Shown: positions 1 through 9,458, numbered from the stretch's first letter. The stretch is 64,000 nucleotides of DNA from Sphingomonas rubra (GCF_900115745.1 NZ_FOXP01000003.1:131501-195500); one strand, 5' to 3'. The notes: generated by a model from the letters alone, not told the origin. Numbers and translations: made by a program.

Positions 1-152
1 CCCTTTGCTGGGGTGCTGGCGAAGATGGCCGTGTCGAGTACCTGCGCATCGTTATCCGCAACCTGCGTCAGAAGCTTGAGGCGCCAGGTCCGGTCGGCAG
101 CGTCATCGCCAACGAATTGGGCGTCGGATACCGGCTTCGGGGGGATGCTTGA
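1..152 (+). CDS. response regulator, OmpR/KdpE type, C-terminal end only
   Basis: Only the end of the protein is in the window (about 49 residues, frame starting at base 3, TGA at 150-152). The visible part is the recognition helix and wing of a winged-helix DNA-binding domain: VEYLRIVIRNLRQKLE followed by the wing strand ending GVGYRLR. This arrangement is typical of OmpR/PhoB-family response regulators and resembles KdpE most. The receiver domain and any partner kinase lie outside the window, and no kdp genes follow, so the KdpE assignment is a guess within a secure family call. Confidence 0.7.
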   Translation, partial: LCWGAGEDGRVEYLRIVIRNLRQKLEAPGPVGSVIANELGVGYRLRGDA

Positions 153-392
153 GGATATGAGCACGACCAGCCGGATCATCTCGGGCGACGAGTTGAAGTG
201 GTGAACGGGGGGAGCGACTTGGCTCTCGATCCGCGGCTCGCGCCAGGATCATGTCATTCGAGCGTCTGCCACGTTGGTCTGACAATACCCGCCGCCGCGC
301 TGGGCGGGGCGGGGGATCTAGGCGACGCGGCGGTTGCGTCGCGGTGGCGATCGGGCATGATCGCCGCGACCGCCGATCCACGGAGTTCCCGC

Positions 393-2435
393 ATGCGCCT
401 CTCCCTCGCCCTCCTGCTGCTCGCCGTGTCGGCACCCACGCTCGCGCAGCAGCAGCCCAACGCCGCCCCCGCCGACGGGCCGACCCGCGCCTTCACCGGC
501 GCCGACCTGTTCGGCCTGTCGATCGCCGCCGACCCGCAGATCAGCCCCGACGGGCGCACGATCGTCTACGTTCGCCGCTCCGCCGACGTCATGACGGACC
601 GGATGCAGTCGTCCTTGTGGCTGATCGACGTGGCGAGCGGCCGGCAGTCGCCGTTCGCCGCGACCGGATCGAGCCCGCGCTGGTCTCCGGACGGCACGCG
701 CGTCGCCTACACCGCGGGGGACGGCGACAACTCGCAACTGTTCGTCCGCTGGCTCTCGACGGGGGCGAGCGCGCGCGTGACGAGCTTCCCCGGCGATCCG
801 CAGGCGCTCGCCTGGTCGCCGGACGGCACCCGCCTCGCCTATGTCGCGACGGTCGCGGGCGAGGCGACGACGCTGGGCAAGGCACCGCCCAAGCCGGAAG
901 GCGCGAAATGGGCCGAGCCGCTGACCGTCATCGACCGCGTCAACTATCGCAACGACGGCCCCGGCTACGTCAAGCCCGGCCGCGACCACCTGTTCGTGGT
1001 CGCGGCGGAGGGCGGCGCGGCGCGGCAGCTGACCTTCGGCGCCTTCGACGACGGTGGCCCGCTGTCGTGGACGCCTGACGGGCGCGAGATCGTCTTCGCC
1101 GCCATCCGGGGCCCGGACGCGGAGCGGCAGGTGATGAACTCCGACGTGATCGCGGTGGACGTGAACACCGCCGCGATGCGCACGCTCACCACGCGCGATG
1201 GCCCCGACGCGCAACCCCGCGTGTCGCCGGACGGCCAACGCGTCGCCTGGCTCGGCTTCGACGACAAGCGCCGCAGCTACGAGAACACGCAGCTCTACGT
1301 CGGCGACCGGAACGCCGCCTCGCCCCGCTCGCTCACCGCCCCGCTCGACCGCGGGATCGAGGATGCGATCTGGGCGGCGGACGGGCGCAGCCTCTACGCC
1401 AGCTACGACGACAAGGGCGCGCGCCGGATCGCGCGGGTCGGCCTCGACGGCCGGCTCACGCCGTTGATCGACAATGTCGAGGGCGGCGGCCTCGACCGGC
1501 CCTACACCGGCGGCGACTTCTCCGTCTCGAAGAACGGCACGGTCGCCTATACCGGCGGCGACGCAGGGACGCCCGCCGACGTGTGGGTGTGGAGCGGCGG
1601 CAAGCCGCGCCGCCTGACCCAGCTCAACGCCGTCATGACCGCGTCCAAGGCGCTCGCCCCCGTCCGCAAGATCGCCGTCACCGCGCCCGACGGCCGCCCG
1701 ATCGACGCGTGGATCGCCACCCCCGCCAATCGCCAGCCGGGCCAGCGCGTGCCGCTGATCCTGGAGATCCACGGCGGCCCCAACAGCGCCTACGGCCCCA
1801 GCTTCTCGACCGACGTGCAGCTCTACGCCGCCGCCGGCTACGCGGTGCTGTGGACCAACCCGCGCGGCTCGACCTCCTACGGCGCCGAATTCGCCAATCT
1901 GATCGACAAGAACTATCCGTCCGCCGATTACGACGACCTGATCGCCGCCGTCGACGCCGCGATCGCGGAAGGCACCGCCGATCCGAACAACCTGTTCGTC
2001 ACCGGCGGCTCGGGAGGCGGCGTGCTCACCGCCTGGATCGTCGGCAAGACCGACCGGTTCAAGGCCGCCGCCACGCAGAAGCCCGTCATCAACTGGGTCA
2101 GCGAGGCGCTGACCATGGACAACACGCTGTTCACCTCGCGCTACTGGTTCGCCAAGCTGCCGTGGGAGGACCCGATGAGCTACTGGAACCGCTCGCCCTT
2201 GAGCCTGGTGGGGAACGTCAAGACGCCGACGCTGGTGGTGGTCGGCAGCGACGATTACCGCACGCCGGTATCGGAATCGGAGCAATATTACGCCGCGCTC
2301 CAGATCCGCGGCGTGCCCACCGCGCTCGTCAAGGTGCCGGGCGCCAGCCATGGCGGCTTCACCGCGCGCCCCTCGCAATCGGCGGCCAAGGCGTCGGCGA
2401 TCACCGCCTGGTTCGATCGGTATCGGACGAAGTAA
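393..2435 (+). CDS. secreted S9 family prolyl oligopeptidase-type peptidase
   Basis: 680 residues. The start is the ATG that opens a clear signal peptide (MRLSLALLLLAVSAPTLAQ); upstream in-frame codons give no sensible sequence. Residues about 40-420 form a beta-propeller of repeated SPDG/WSPDG-type blades, the substrate gate of S9 enzymes. The C-terminal alpha/beta hydrolase holds the triad: Ser in GGSGGG, Asp in GSDDYRTP and His in GASHGGF. Such enzymes cleave oligopeptides after Pro or related residues (acylaminoacyl or dipeptidyl peptidase type). The signal peptide places it in the periplasm. It is monocistronic; a 63-bp gap separates it from the convergent gene that follows. Confidence 0.93.
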   Translation: MRLSLALLLLAVSAPTLAQQQPNAAPADGPTRAFTGADLFGLSIAADPQISPDGRTIVYVRRSADVMTDRMQSSLWLIDVASGRQSPFAATGSSPRWSPDGTRVAYTAGDGDNSQLFVRWLSTGASARVTSFPGDPQALAWSPDGTRLAYVATVAGEATTLGKAPPKPEGAKWAEPLTVIDRVNYRNDGPGYVKPGRDHLFVVAAEGGAARQLTFGAFDDGGPLSWTPDGREIVFAAIRGPDAERQVMNSDVIAVDVNTAAMRTLTTRDGPDAQPRVSPDGQRVAWLGFDDKRRSYENTQLYVGDRNAASPRSLTAPLDRGIEDAIWAADGRSLYASYDDKGARRIARVGLDGRLTPLIDNVEGGGLDRPYTGGDFSVSKNGTVAYTGGDAGTPADVWVWSGGKPRRLTQLNAVMTASKALAPVRKIAVTAPDGRPIDAWIATPANRQPGQRVPLILEIHGGPNSAYGPSFSTDVQLYAAAGYAVLWTNPRGSTSYGAEFANLIDKNYPSADYDDLIAAVDAAIAEGTADPNNLFVTGGSGGGVLTAWIVGKTDRFKAAATQKPVINWVSEALTMDNTLFTSRYWFAKLPWEDPMSYWNRSPLSLVGNVKTPTLVVVGSDDYRTPVSESEQYYAALQIRGVPTALVKVPGASHGGFTARPSQSAAKASAITAWFDRYRTK

Positions 2436-2498
2436 GCGCCTCACGCCGTCCGTGCTGAGCCAACGGAGGAAGTCGGGAATGGTCGAAGTAGCGCCGCG

Positions 2499-2942
2499 CT
2501 ACTTCGCGGCGAGCGCCGCCTCGACCTCCTCCTGGGAGATGCCGAACGCGCCCGCCAATCCGGCGATCGAAGTGCCTCTCTCCGCCAGCGCGCGCAGCCG
2601 CTCGACATCCACCACCGTCGTGTAGCCGCGCGTATCGCGCTGCTCGCGCACCACGTCCTTTCGCCCCGAAGAGCGATGCCGCTTCGCCGCGGCCGCGTGC
2701 GGATCGCCCGCGGACGCCTGTTCCTCGCGCTCCCGCCGCGCCACCCGTGCCGCCTCGCGCGCCACCGCATCCTGCGCGCGGGCGGCGGCGCGCTCCTCCA
2801 TCATCGCCGTGACCGCCCCGGCTCGCTCGCGCACCCGCTCCTCCCGCGCCCGCGCGCGCTCGGCCGCGCGGTCGGCGGGACTGAGGTTGCTCCGTACGCG
2901 GAACCCCGTCGCGCCCGGCACGCCCCAGCTCTTGTCGACCAT
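2499..2942 (-). CDS. hypothetical Ala/Arg-rich basic protein with C-terminal HTH-like segment
   Basis: 147 residues, function not recognised. The middle (about residues 25-85) is a long, highly charged Arg/Ala/Glu helix, probably coiled coil. The last 35 residues (RLRALAERGTSIAGLAGAF then GISQEEVEAAL) have the spacing of a small helix-turn-helix. Its ATG shares one base with the stop of the upstream efflux gene (TGATG), so the two are translationally coupled. A DNA-binding or regulatory role is only an inference from the HTH-like end. Confidence 0.7.
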   Translation of the reverse strand: MVDKSWGVPGATGFRVRSNLSPADRAAERARAREERVRERAGAVTAMMEERAAARAQDAVAREAARVARREREEQASAGDPHAAAAKRHRSSGRKDVVREQRDTRGYTTVVDVERLRALAERGTSIAGLAGAFGISQEEVEAALAAK

Positions 2943-4195
2943 CAGCCGCCCGCCCCGCCATGATGCGCGTGGAACAGCCGCCCGCCTTCGACCCAGTACA
3001 CCACCCCCAGCACCGCCAGCCCGATCGCCAGGTAGCCGATCGCCAGCGGATAGGTGTTGCCGTCGTACGACTGGCCAATCAGCGAGCCGACCACCACCGC
3101 GCCGACGCTGGTGATGAACCCCTGGATCGACGAGGCGGTGCCCGCGATCGCGCCGACCGGCTCCATCGCCATCGCACCGAAATTCGATCCGCACAGCCCG
3201 ATGCACGTCATGCTCAGCGCCTGGAAGACCATGTAGGTGGCGAGCGTCTCGGCCCCGCTCGCGATCACGCCGATATGAACGACCGACAGGCCGATCAGCG
3301 CCAGCACCGCCCCCTGCGAGATCAGCCGGGTGCCCAGCCGCTCGACCAGCCGGCTGTTGGCGAACGACGCGCACGCCATCGCGAAGGCGCACACCGCGAA
3401 CAGGATGGTGAACCGATCGCCCATGCCGAACTCGTCGACGAAGATCTGCTGCGCGGACGAGACGAAGGCGATGATCCCGCCGAAGGTCATCGACGCCGCC
3501 ACCGCATAGCCGGCGGAGAAGCGGTTGGTGAGCGTCAGCCGGTACGCCTGCCCCAGTGCGGCGAGCGACAGGGGCGAGCGCCGCTCCGCGGGCAGCGTCT
3601 CGGCCAGCCGCCCGGCCGACCAGGCGAGCACCAGTGCCGCGAACCCAGCCAGCGCGTAGAAGATGAACCGCCACGGTCCGACGGCGAGCAGCAGCTGACC
3701 CAGGCTCGGCGCCAGGATCGGCACCATGAAGAAGATCATCTGCGCCACCGACAGCGTGCGCGCCATCTGCCGCCCGGAAAAGCGGTCGCGCACGATCGCC
3801 ACCGCCAGCACGCGCGTCGACGCCGACATCAACCCCTGCAGCACGCGCGCGCCGAGCAGCCCCGCGAAGCTCTGCGACCCGGCCGCGAACACGCTGGCCG
3901 CGACGAAGCCCGCCAGCGTCGCCAACAGGATCGGCCGTCGCCCGAACCGGTCGGCGAGCGGGCCATAGACCAGCTGCCCCGCACCGAAGCCGAGCATATA
4001 GGCGGTGATGATCCACTGGCGGTGGTTGGCCGTGGCGATGCCCAGCTGATCGCCGATATCGGCCAGGGCCGGCAGCATCAGGTCGACGCCCAGCGCATTG
4101 ACCGCCATCAGCGCGGCGACGAACGCGACGAACTCGCCCGGGCGCATGCCCGGCGGCGCCGGCCGCGCCGATGTGTCAGGAGGATTGCCGTTCAT
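2942..4195 (-). CDS. Bcr/CflA-family MFS drug efflux transporter
   Basis: 417 residues with about 12 predicted membrane spans. The first helix carries the Bcr/CflA signature region (ALGVDLMLPALADIG), and the loop between helices 2 and 3 carries MFS motif A (GPLADRFGRRPILL). Members export small drugs or metabolites by proton antiport across the inner membrane. The substrate cannot be read from the sequence. The gene is coupled to the small basic protein downstream. An alternative start 16 codons in (MRPGEF) would remove a Pro-rich tail. Confidence 0.9.
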   Translation of the reverse strand: MNGNPPDTSARPAPPGMRPGEFVAFVAALMAVNALGVDLMLPALADIGDQLGIATANHRQWIITAYMLGFGAGQLVYGPLADRFGRRPILLATLAGFVAASVFAAGSQSFAGLLGARVLQGLMSASTRVLAVAIVRDRFSGRQMARTLSVAQMIFFMVPILAPSLGQLLLAVGPWRFIFYALAGFAALVLAWSAGRLAETLPAERRSPLSLAALGQAYRLTLTNRFSAGYAVAASMTFGGIIAFVSSAQQIFVDEFGMGDRFTILFAVCAFAMACASFANSRLVERLGTRLISQGAVLALIGLSVVHIGVIASGAETLATYMVFQALSMTCIGLCGSNFGAMAMEPVGAIAGTASSIQGFITSVGAVVVGSLIGQSYDGNTYPLAIGYLAIGLAVLGVVYWVEGGRLFHAHHGGAGG

Positions 4196-4372
4196 CGCGC
4201 CCGCTTAGGGGCGAAAGCCGGGCAGGCCAATGCCGGTCGCGTTCCGACATGACCACGGCTTCCACCGAAATCGTAACGAACATCCGCTGCTACCGTAACC
4301 CCGGCCTTGTGCGATACCTTTGCGCACCCCCGCCACGGCACGTCTTGTTTGACGAGTCGGACTTGCTCCGGG

Positions 4373-4388
4373 TTTCACCACGGTGAAA
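4373..4388. promoter_or_regulatory. 16-bp perfect palindrome in the gap before the PilZ gene
   Basis: The stretch 4196-4556 holds no convincing gene and is less GC-rich than its surroundings. Within it is TTTCACC-AC-GGTGAAA, a perfect 7-bp inverted repeat with a 2-bp centre. It lies about 170 bp before the PilZ start and about 180 bp before the divergent MFS start. The form suits a dimeric regulator, but no regulator can be named from the sequence. The rest of the gap shows nothing recognisable. Confidence 0.4.
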
Positions 4389-4556
4389 TCAAGAGATTGT
4401 TCGTTTGCGGCCCGGTGGATGCCGAAACAAGCTGCGCGACGGACTTGGCGGCAGCCACGTCGAACGAAGATGATGTTTATTTGGTTAGGTAACTTATGTT
4501 GTCGAAACTGGCACCAGATCGAGGCATTATCCCCTCGAATCAAGGTCAAGTCTTCA

Positions 4557-4874
4557 ATGCCGCGCCTCTCGTCTCCAACCACCCTGCCCAGCGCTGCCGA
4601 TCGCAAGGCGCTGCGGCGTCCTGTGGCGATCGGCCTAGTGGTGAGCAGCTCCGCACTCGGCCACCTGACCGCGCGCGCGCTCGACCTGTCGCTCGGCGGC
4701 TGCCGCATCGTGCTGCAATGCCGGATGACCCGCGGCCAGTTCGTGATGCTGACCTTTCCCGGCTTCTCGCCGATCGGAGGACGCGTCGCCTGGTCGGACG
4801 GGGTGTCGTCCGGCATCACCTTCGACCGTCCCCTGGCGGTCAGCGTCCTCCACCACCTTCTCGCCCAGCCGTGA
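4557..4874 (+). CDS. PilZ domain protein
   Basis: 105 residues, essentially a single PilZ domain. The c-di-GMP-binding elements are visible: an Arg-rich N-terminal motif (RKALRRPV, residues about 18-25) and the DLSLGGC motif (D/N-x-S-x-x-G) about 30 residues later, followed by beta strands ending GITFDRPL. PilZ proteins bind c-di-GMP and alter partner proteins. The chosen ATG directly precedes a short polar leader; the frame stays open further upstream, but the extra sequence looks non-coding. Confidence 0.8.
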   Translation: MPRLSSPTTLPSAADRKALRRPVAIGLVVSSSALGHLTARALDLSLGGCRIVLQCRMTRGQFVMLTFPGFSPIGGRVAWSDGVSSGITFDRPLAVSVLHHLLAQP

Positions 4875-4981
4875 TCCCTTTCCTGGCTCTCGCCCCGGAA
4901 GAACGATCTCCTACCGGGACAGGATCTCGCGCGACCGTCGATCGGGTGTAAAGGTGACGTCGTACCGACCCGAGGAACCGC

Positions 4982-5119
4982 ATGTCCCCACCCGACCACC
5001 GCAACGCCGGCCGCGCATGGTGGTGGCACCTGGCGGTCGCCGCGCTGGTCGCGCCCTTCTACCTCGGCCTCTACGTCATCACCGCGATCGGCGCCGCGTT
5101 CGATCGACCTGGGCGGTAG
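4982..5119 (+). CDS. small single-span membrane protein
   Basis: 45 residues (MSPPDHRNAGRAWWWHLAVA and on). A polar N-terminus is followed by a Trp-Trp-Trp interface and one hydrophobic helix (about residues 16-40) ending DRPGR. No family was recognised. It is compact, has normal local codon use and heads three small rightward ORFs. It could be a small inner-membrane protein of the kind common in Sphingomonas, but expression is unproven. Confidence 0.5.
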   Translation: MSPPDHRNAGRAWWWHLAVAALVAPFYLGLYVITAIGAAFDRPGR

Positions 5120-5154
5120 ACACGCCCCGCCCCGCCGGCCTACGCCCCTCACGC

Positions 5155-5397
5155 ATGAGCAGCGACATCGCCCGCCTCGCCACCCTGCGCACCACCCTGG
5201 CGGAGATGGAGCGACCCGGGCTCGGCTTCGCCAACGACCAGGCGATCGCCGGCACCCGCTCCGCCATCCGGATGATCGAGCAGGCGTGGCCGGACGAGCG
5301 GCTCCAGGCCGCGCACGCTGCCGCGATCGGGCAGGGCGAAATGGCCGAGCGCGACGCGCTGCTGGCCGAGATCGAACATCGGGGCCTGCATGGCTGA
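5155..5397 (+). CDS. hypothetical helical protein
   Basis: 80 residues (MSSDIARLATLRTTLAEMER and on), predicted all-helical and acidic, without a signal peptide or cysteine. No family was recognised. Its end overlaps the next small ORF by 8 nt, which suggests coupled translation and supports both as real genes. Confidence 0.5.
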   Translation: MSSDIARLATLRTTLAEMERPGLGFANDQAIAGTRSAIRMIEQAWPDERLQAAHAAAIGQGEMAERDALLAEIEHRGLHG

Positions 5398-5536
5398 TCC
5401 CGATCCCGATTCTGGCCCCGATCCCGACCGGTCAGACCAGCGACTCGCCCGCCGCGTGATCCGGGTCGGCTTCGCATGCCTCGCCCTGGCGGTGCTCGGC
5501 ATGCTCGCGCTCGGCATCGCGCTCCTCAGGTCGTAG
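5390..5536 (+). CDS. small single-span membrane protein with acidic DP-rich head
   Basis: 48 residues. An Asp/Pro-rich head (MADPDPDSGPDPDRSDQ) is followed by a basic patch (RLARRVIR) and one hydrophobic helix ending LLRS. This topology suggests a cytoplasmic N-terminus under the positive-inside rule. It starts inside the preceding ORF (8-nt overlap) and its 3' end overlaps the end of the convergent mscS-like gene by 11 nt. The function is unknown. Confidence 0.45.
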   Translation: MADPDPDSGPDPDRSDQRLARRVIRVGFACLALAVLGMLALGIALLRS

Positions 5537-7913
5537 CGGGACGCTCCTCCGCGGGCGCGGCGGGGCGCGCGTCGATTAGCTCCAGTTTCTGCGGCACGGT
5601 GCCGATCTCGATCCCGTGGTCGCGCAGCCGGGTCAGCAGCATCATCAGCACGCTGCTGCGCGCCGGATACACCGCCCGCGGGCCGGACACGTGCGCGAAG
5701 CTGTTGAACAGGATGCGCCCGTCGACGATCGAATCGACGAACGCCACCGGTGCTGGATCGGCCAGCACCTCCTCCTCGGCGGCATAGGCGTCGAGCAGGA
5801 TCTGCCGCACCGTGCCCGCGTCGGCAGTGATCGGCACGGAGAATTGCACCTGAATGCGCCCCATCGGGTTCGCCAGCGTCTTGTTGAGCACCGACTTGGT
5901 GATGAGCTCCGAATTGGGCACGATCAGCGTCGAATGGTCGGCCAGCTCGATCTCGGTCGATCGCACGCTGATCCGCTTCACGTCGCCTTCGTCCAGCCCG
6001 ACGCGGATCAGGTCGCCGATCTTGATCGGCCGCTCGGCCAGCAGGATCAGGCCGGAGACGAAGTTCGACGTGATCGCCTGCAGGCCGAAACCGATGCCCA
6101 CCGACAACGCCGACAGCAGCAGCGCGATCCGCTCCACCCCGACGCCCAGCGACGCGAGCGACCAGATCACCGCCAGCGCGATCCCCAGGTAACGCGCGAC
6201 CAAGCTGACCGAGTTGCGCCCCGACCCGTCCAGGTCGGTCACCGGCAGGTATTTGTTCTCCAGCCAGCCCATGAAGCCGCGCACCAGCGCCAGGCCGATG
6301 AACAGCACGGCCAGCCCGCGCAGGATGGTGCCGGGTGACACCGCGACGCCGCCGACCTGCACGCCCTGCGCCAGCGCGCCGAGCCGCCCGAACAGCGTCA
6401 CCAGCCCGCCGCCCGCGCCGAACGGCGACACCAGCAGGCCGAGCGCCACCACCAGCAGCACCCCCCGCCCGACGCCGGACAGCAGCAGCCCGATCTGGTC
6501 GACGCTGCTCCCTCTCAACCCGACGCCGCGGGTCAGCATCTGCCCGAAGCGGCCGTCGCGCCGGAACACCGTGGTCAGCACGTCGTCCAGCGCACCCGCC
6601 AGGATGTAGGTCGCCGATCCCAGCAGCGTCGCCCAGGCGACGAACTGCACGATGGCGTAGCTGAGGCCGATATAACCCAGCAGCAGCGACACCACCGCGA
6701 CCACCACCGCGATCCAGGCGATCAGCTCGACCAGCCCCAGCCCTGCCCGCGTCGACAGGTCGCCCGCCGCGCCCTCCGCCGCCCGCTCGCCGCGGATGCG
6801 CGCCAGGGCGAGCAGGAACGCCGCAATCAGCATCAGGTGGAGCAGCGCCAGTACCGCCTGCGTCGCCACGTCGGCGGCGCTGCTCGCCCCCACCGCCGTG
6901 TTGAAGCCGTTGATGAGGATCGCGCCGAAGGCGAGCGCCGCGAGCAGCCAGGACAGCGGCCGCAGCCGCGCCGCGGTGGCATCGTCGATCGGCGCCATCC
7001 GCCACGACGGCTGCGTCCGCATCAGCAGCGCCCCCGTGGTCGCCGCGGCGAACCCGGCAAAGGCCGACGCGCCGACCAGCGCGTCGAGCAGGTCGCTCCA
7101 CCGTTCCGGCAGCAACCCCGCCCAGCGCAGCCCCTGGACCAGCGCGGCCGCGGCGAGCAGCGGCGACAGCGTTCCCGTCGCGATCCGCCACACCGCGAAG
7201 CCGGATCGCCGCACGCGGTGGCCGGGCGCCCCCTCGATCAGGTATCGCTGGCCCAGCCGGCGCAGCAGCACGCGCGCGGGGAACAGGAGCACCAGCGCCA
7301 GCCCCGCACCCAGCACCGCCTGCCACGGCAGGCCGCCGCGCCGTTGCTCCTCGATCTGCGTCGTCCCCTGCATCAGGAACAGCTCGATGCGGCGCAGATC
7401 ACGCGGCATCGCGCCCAGCAGCGCGCGCCAGAAGGCGGGGGCCAGCGGCGACGGCACCTTGGTCGACACCGCCTGCGCGAACTGCTCCGCTTCGCCCCGG
7501 TCCAGCTCGGCGACCAGCTGGTCCGCCTCCACCTTGGCGAGCCCGCCACGGCGGATCGCGGCGTCGATGGCGCTGTGCTCGCGCGACAGCTGCGCGCGCT
7601 GCTGCACGATCTCCGGCGCCTCGTTCGGCGCCTTGGCGCCGAGCGCCGCGACGCGCGCGTCGACCAGCGCCAGCTGCGCGGTCAGCTGCGCGGCGGCGGC
7701 GATCGTCGCCTGCTGTGCGGCCACCACCTGGGCGCGCAGCGATCGCCGCGCGTCGTCGTCGACGCGACCGTCCAGCGCGCGGTCGGCGGCGCGGATGTCG
7801 CGCTCCGCCTGCGCGAGTTGCGCCGAGGCGCTCGGCACCGGCGCCTGCTGCGCGACGGCGGCGGTGGCCAGCAGCAGGGGCAGGAGGAACAGCAGACGGA
7901 TGATGACGATCAT
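5526..7913 (-). CDS. DUF3772 / MscS-family mechanosensitive channel
   Basis: 795 residues. The start at 7913 gives a signal peptide (MIVIIRLLFLLPLLLATAAV, then AQQAP). Residues about 25-200 form a periplasmic helical region of DUF3772 type, then about 10 membrane spans. The MscS core follows: the pore-lining helix and beta domain include GFGLQAITSNFVSG and LAERPIKIGDLIRVG. Such large MscS homologues act as tension-gated channels in the inner membrane with a periplasmic extension. The 3' end overlaps a small convergent ORF by 11 nt. Confidence 0.92.
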   Translation of the reverse strand: MIVIIRLLFLLPLLLATAAVAQQAPVPSASAQLAQAERDIRAADRALDGRVDDDARRSLRAQVVAAQQATIAAAAQLTAQLALVDARVAALGAKAPNEAPEIVQQRAQLSREHSAIDAAIRRGGLAKVEADQLVAELDRGEAEQFAQAVSTKVPSPLAPAFWRALLGAMPRDLRRIELFLMQGTTQIEEQRRGGLPWQAVLGAGLALVLLFPARVLLRRLGQRYLIEGAPGHRVRRSGFAVWRIATGTLSPLLAAAALVQGLRWAGLLPERWSDLLDALVGASAFAGFAAATTGALLMRTQPSWRMAPIDDATAARLRPLSWLLAALAFGAILINGFNTAVGASSAADVATQAVLALLHLMLIAAFLLALARIRGERAAEGAAGDLSTRAGLGLVELIAWIAVVVAVVSLLLGYIGLSYAIVQFVAWATLLGSATYILAGALDDVLTTVFRRDGRFGQMLTRGVGLRGSSVDQIGLLLSGVGRGVLLVVALGLLVSPFGAGGGLVTLFGRLGALAQGVQVGGVAVSPGTILRGLAVLFIGLALVRGFMGWLENKYLPVTDLDGSGRNSVSLVARYLGIALAVIWSLASLGVGVERIALLLSALSVGIGFGLQAITSNFVSGLILLAERPIKIGDLIRVGLDEGDVKRISVRSTEIELADHSTLIVPNSELITKSVLNKTLANPMGRIQVQFSVPITADAGTVRQILLDAYAAEEEVLADPAPVAFVDSIVDGRILFNSFAHVSGPRAVYPARSSVLMMLLTRLRDHGIEIGTVPQKLELIDARPAAPAEERPATT

Positions 7914-8091
7914 GGCAGGGAAAACCGGCGAGGGACGGAAACGATCACGGCGCCCACCGCGCTTGCCACACGCGCCACCCGCCGTCATGGCCCGGAACGA
8001 TCGTGCGCGTCTCCCCTGATCCTTCCGGGGAACGCCGCGTTATCCACCACGTCCGCGGATTGCCGCGGGGCTGTACCGGAAAGTTGACACG

Positions 8092-9180
8092 ATGATCGAT
8101 CGCGCACGCGTCGAGAATGGCGGCCTGATCCTGTTCCTCTTCCTGGCGACGCTCGGCCTGCTCGCCATCGTGTTCAGTTTCGCCGGCGCCCTGCTATGGG
8201 CGGCGCTCGCCGCGCTGTTGTTCCAGCCGCTCTTCCAGCGGCTGCTGGCGCGCTGGCCGGGGCGGCGCACGGTCGCAGCGGCCGTGACCCTCCTCATCAT
8301 CACCGTCGCGGTGGTGATCCCCGCGCTGGTGATCGGCAGCCTGGTCGTCGAGCAGGCGGCGGGCGTGTACAACCAGATGCGGTCGGGGCGGATCAACTTC
8401 GCGTCCTACTTCACCCAGGTGCACGACGCGTTGCCGGTACGCATCCAGGACATGATCGACCATGCCGGCTTCGGCAGTTTCGAACGGGCGCAGGCGCGCA
8501 TCACGCAGGCGCTGGGCAGTTCGGCGAGCATGCTGGCGCAGCGTGCCTTCTCGATCGGTGCCAACGCGGCGGCGTTCCTCCTCGCCTTCGGCGTCGGCCT
8601 CTACGTCACCTTCTTCCTGCTGCGCGACGGCGACCGCATCGGCCCGGCGATCGTCCGCGCCCTGCCGCTGGAACCCGGCGTCGCCGCGCGCCTGGCGGAG
8701 AAGTTCGTCGCGGTGGTGCGCGCCACCATCAAGGGCTCGGGCGTCGTTGCGCTGGTCCAGGGCGCGCTGGGTGCGATCACCTTCTGGATCGTCGGGCTGC
8801 CCGCGGCGCTGCTCTGGGGCCTGTTGATGGCGATCGCGGCGCTGCTGCCGGCGATCGGCCCGGCGATCATCTGGGCGCCGGTCGCGATCTACCTGCTGGC
8901 GACGGGGGCGATCGGCCCGGCGGTGGTGGTGATCGTCTCGGGCGTGCTGGTGATCGGCATGGCCGACAACGTCCTCCGGCCGATCCTAGTCGGCCGCGAC
9001 ACCGGCATCCCCGACTGGCTGGTGCTGGTGACGACGCTGGGCGGCATCGACCTGCTGGGATTGAGTGGAATCGTCGTCGGGCCGCTGGCCGGCGCCTTGT
9101 TCATCACCGGGTGGCAGATCCTGACCGAGCAGCGTGACGTCACGGCTCGACTGGTCGATCAACCCCCTCATTCGGGTTGA
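8092..9180 (+). CDS. AI-2E family (PerM/TqsA-like) transporter
   Basis: 362 residues with about 8 membrane spans arranged as in the AI-2E/PerM family: two N-terminal pairs, a middle soluble helix region (about 90-150), then spans including the conserved LLPAIGPAIIWAPVAIYLL and ending GPLAGALFITGWQI. The family contains autoinducer-2 exporters, Na+/H+ antiporters and proteins of unknown substrate, so the substrate is open. It is divergent from the MscS-like gene across about 180 bp. Confidence 0.9.
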   Translation: MIDRARVENGGLILFLFLATLGLLAIVFSFAGALLWAALAALLFQPLFQRLLARWPGRRTVAAAVTLLIITVAVVIPALVIGSLVVEQAAGVYNQMRSGRINFASYFTQVHDALPVRIQDMIDHAGFGSFERAQARITQALGSSASMLAQRAFSIGANAAAFLLAFGVGLYVTFFLLRDGDRIGPAIVRALPLEPGVAARLAEKFVAVVRATIKGSGVVALVQGALGAITFWIVGLPAALLWGLLMAIAALLPAIGPAIIWAPVAIYLLATGAIGPAVVVIVSGVLVIGMADNVLRPILVGRDTGIPDWLVLVTTLGGIDLLGLSGIVVGPLAGALFITGWQILTEQRDVTARLVDQPPHSG

Positions 9181-9256
9181 ATTCATCCGGCGGTCAGGCT
9201 CGTGTCAGGAACAAGTGGCTTAAGTGACGAATCGTCACCAAGCCGACGGACCCGTC

Positions 9257-9439
9257 ATGCCGGTCACCGACCCCGATCAAAATCCCTGTTCACGACGCTG
9301 GCTGATCGCCGCGCTCAGGGCGCTCGACAAGGAAGGCGACTTGGTCGCCGCCGCCTACGTGTCGATGGCGATCGACGTGGTCAACAAGCGGATCAATTGC
9401 CGCTCGTCGTCGGCGTCGACGCTTAACATCGTCGATTGA
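9257..9439 (+). CDS. hypothetical small protein
   Basis: 60 residues from the ATG. A GTG 33 nt upstream (9224) would add 11 residues, and neither start has a strong ribosome site. The core RALDKEGDLVAAAYVSMAID reads as an amphipathic helix and the ORF has two cysteines. No family was recognised. It is followed at once by a hairpin terminator, which fits a short transcription unit. Confidence 0.45.
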   Translation: MPVTDPDQNPCSRRWLIAALRALDKEGDLVAAAYVSMAIDVVNKRINCRSSSASTLNIVD

Positions 9440-9458
9440 TGGCAGACGCGGCGTAGCA

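Noticed and set aside
318..2444. 708-codon open frame antisense to the S9 peptidase
   Set aside because: A shadow frame caused by the GC-rich third codon positions of the real gene; its translation is Arg/Gly/Asp-rich without motifs.
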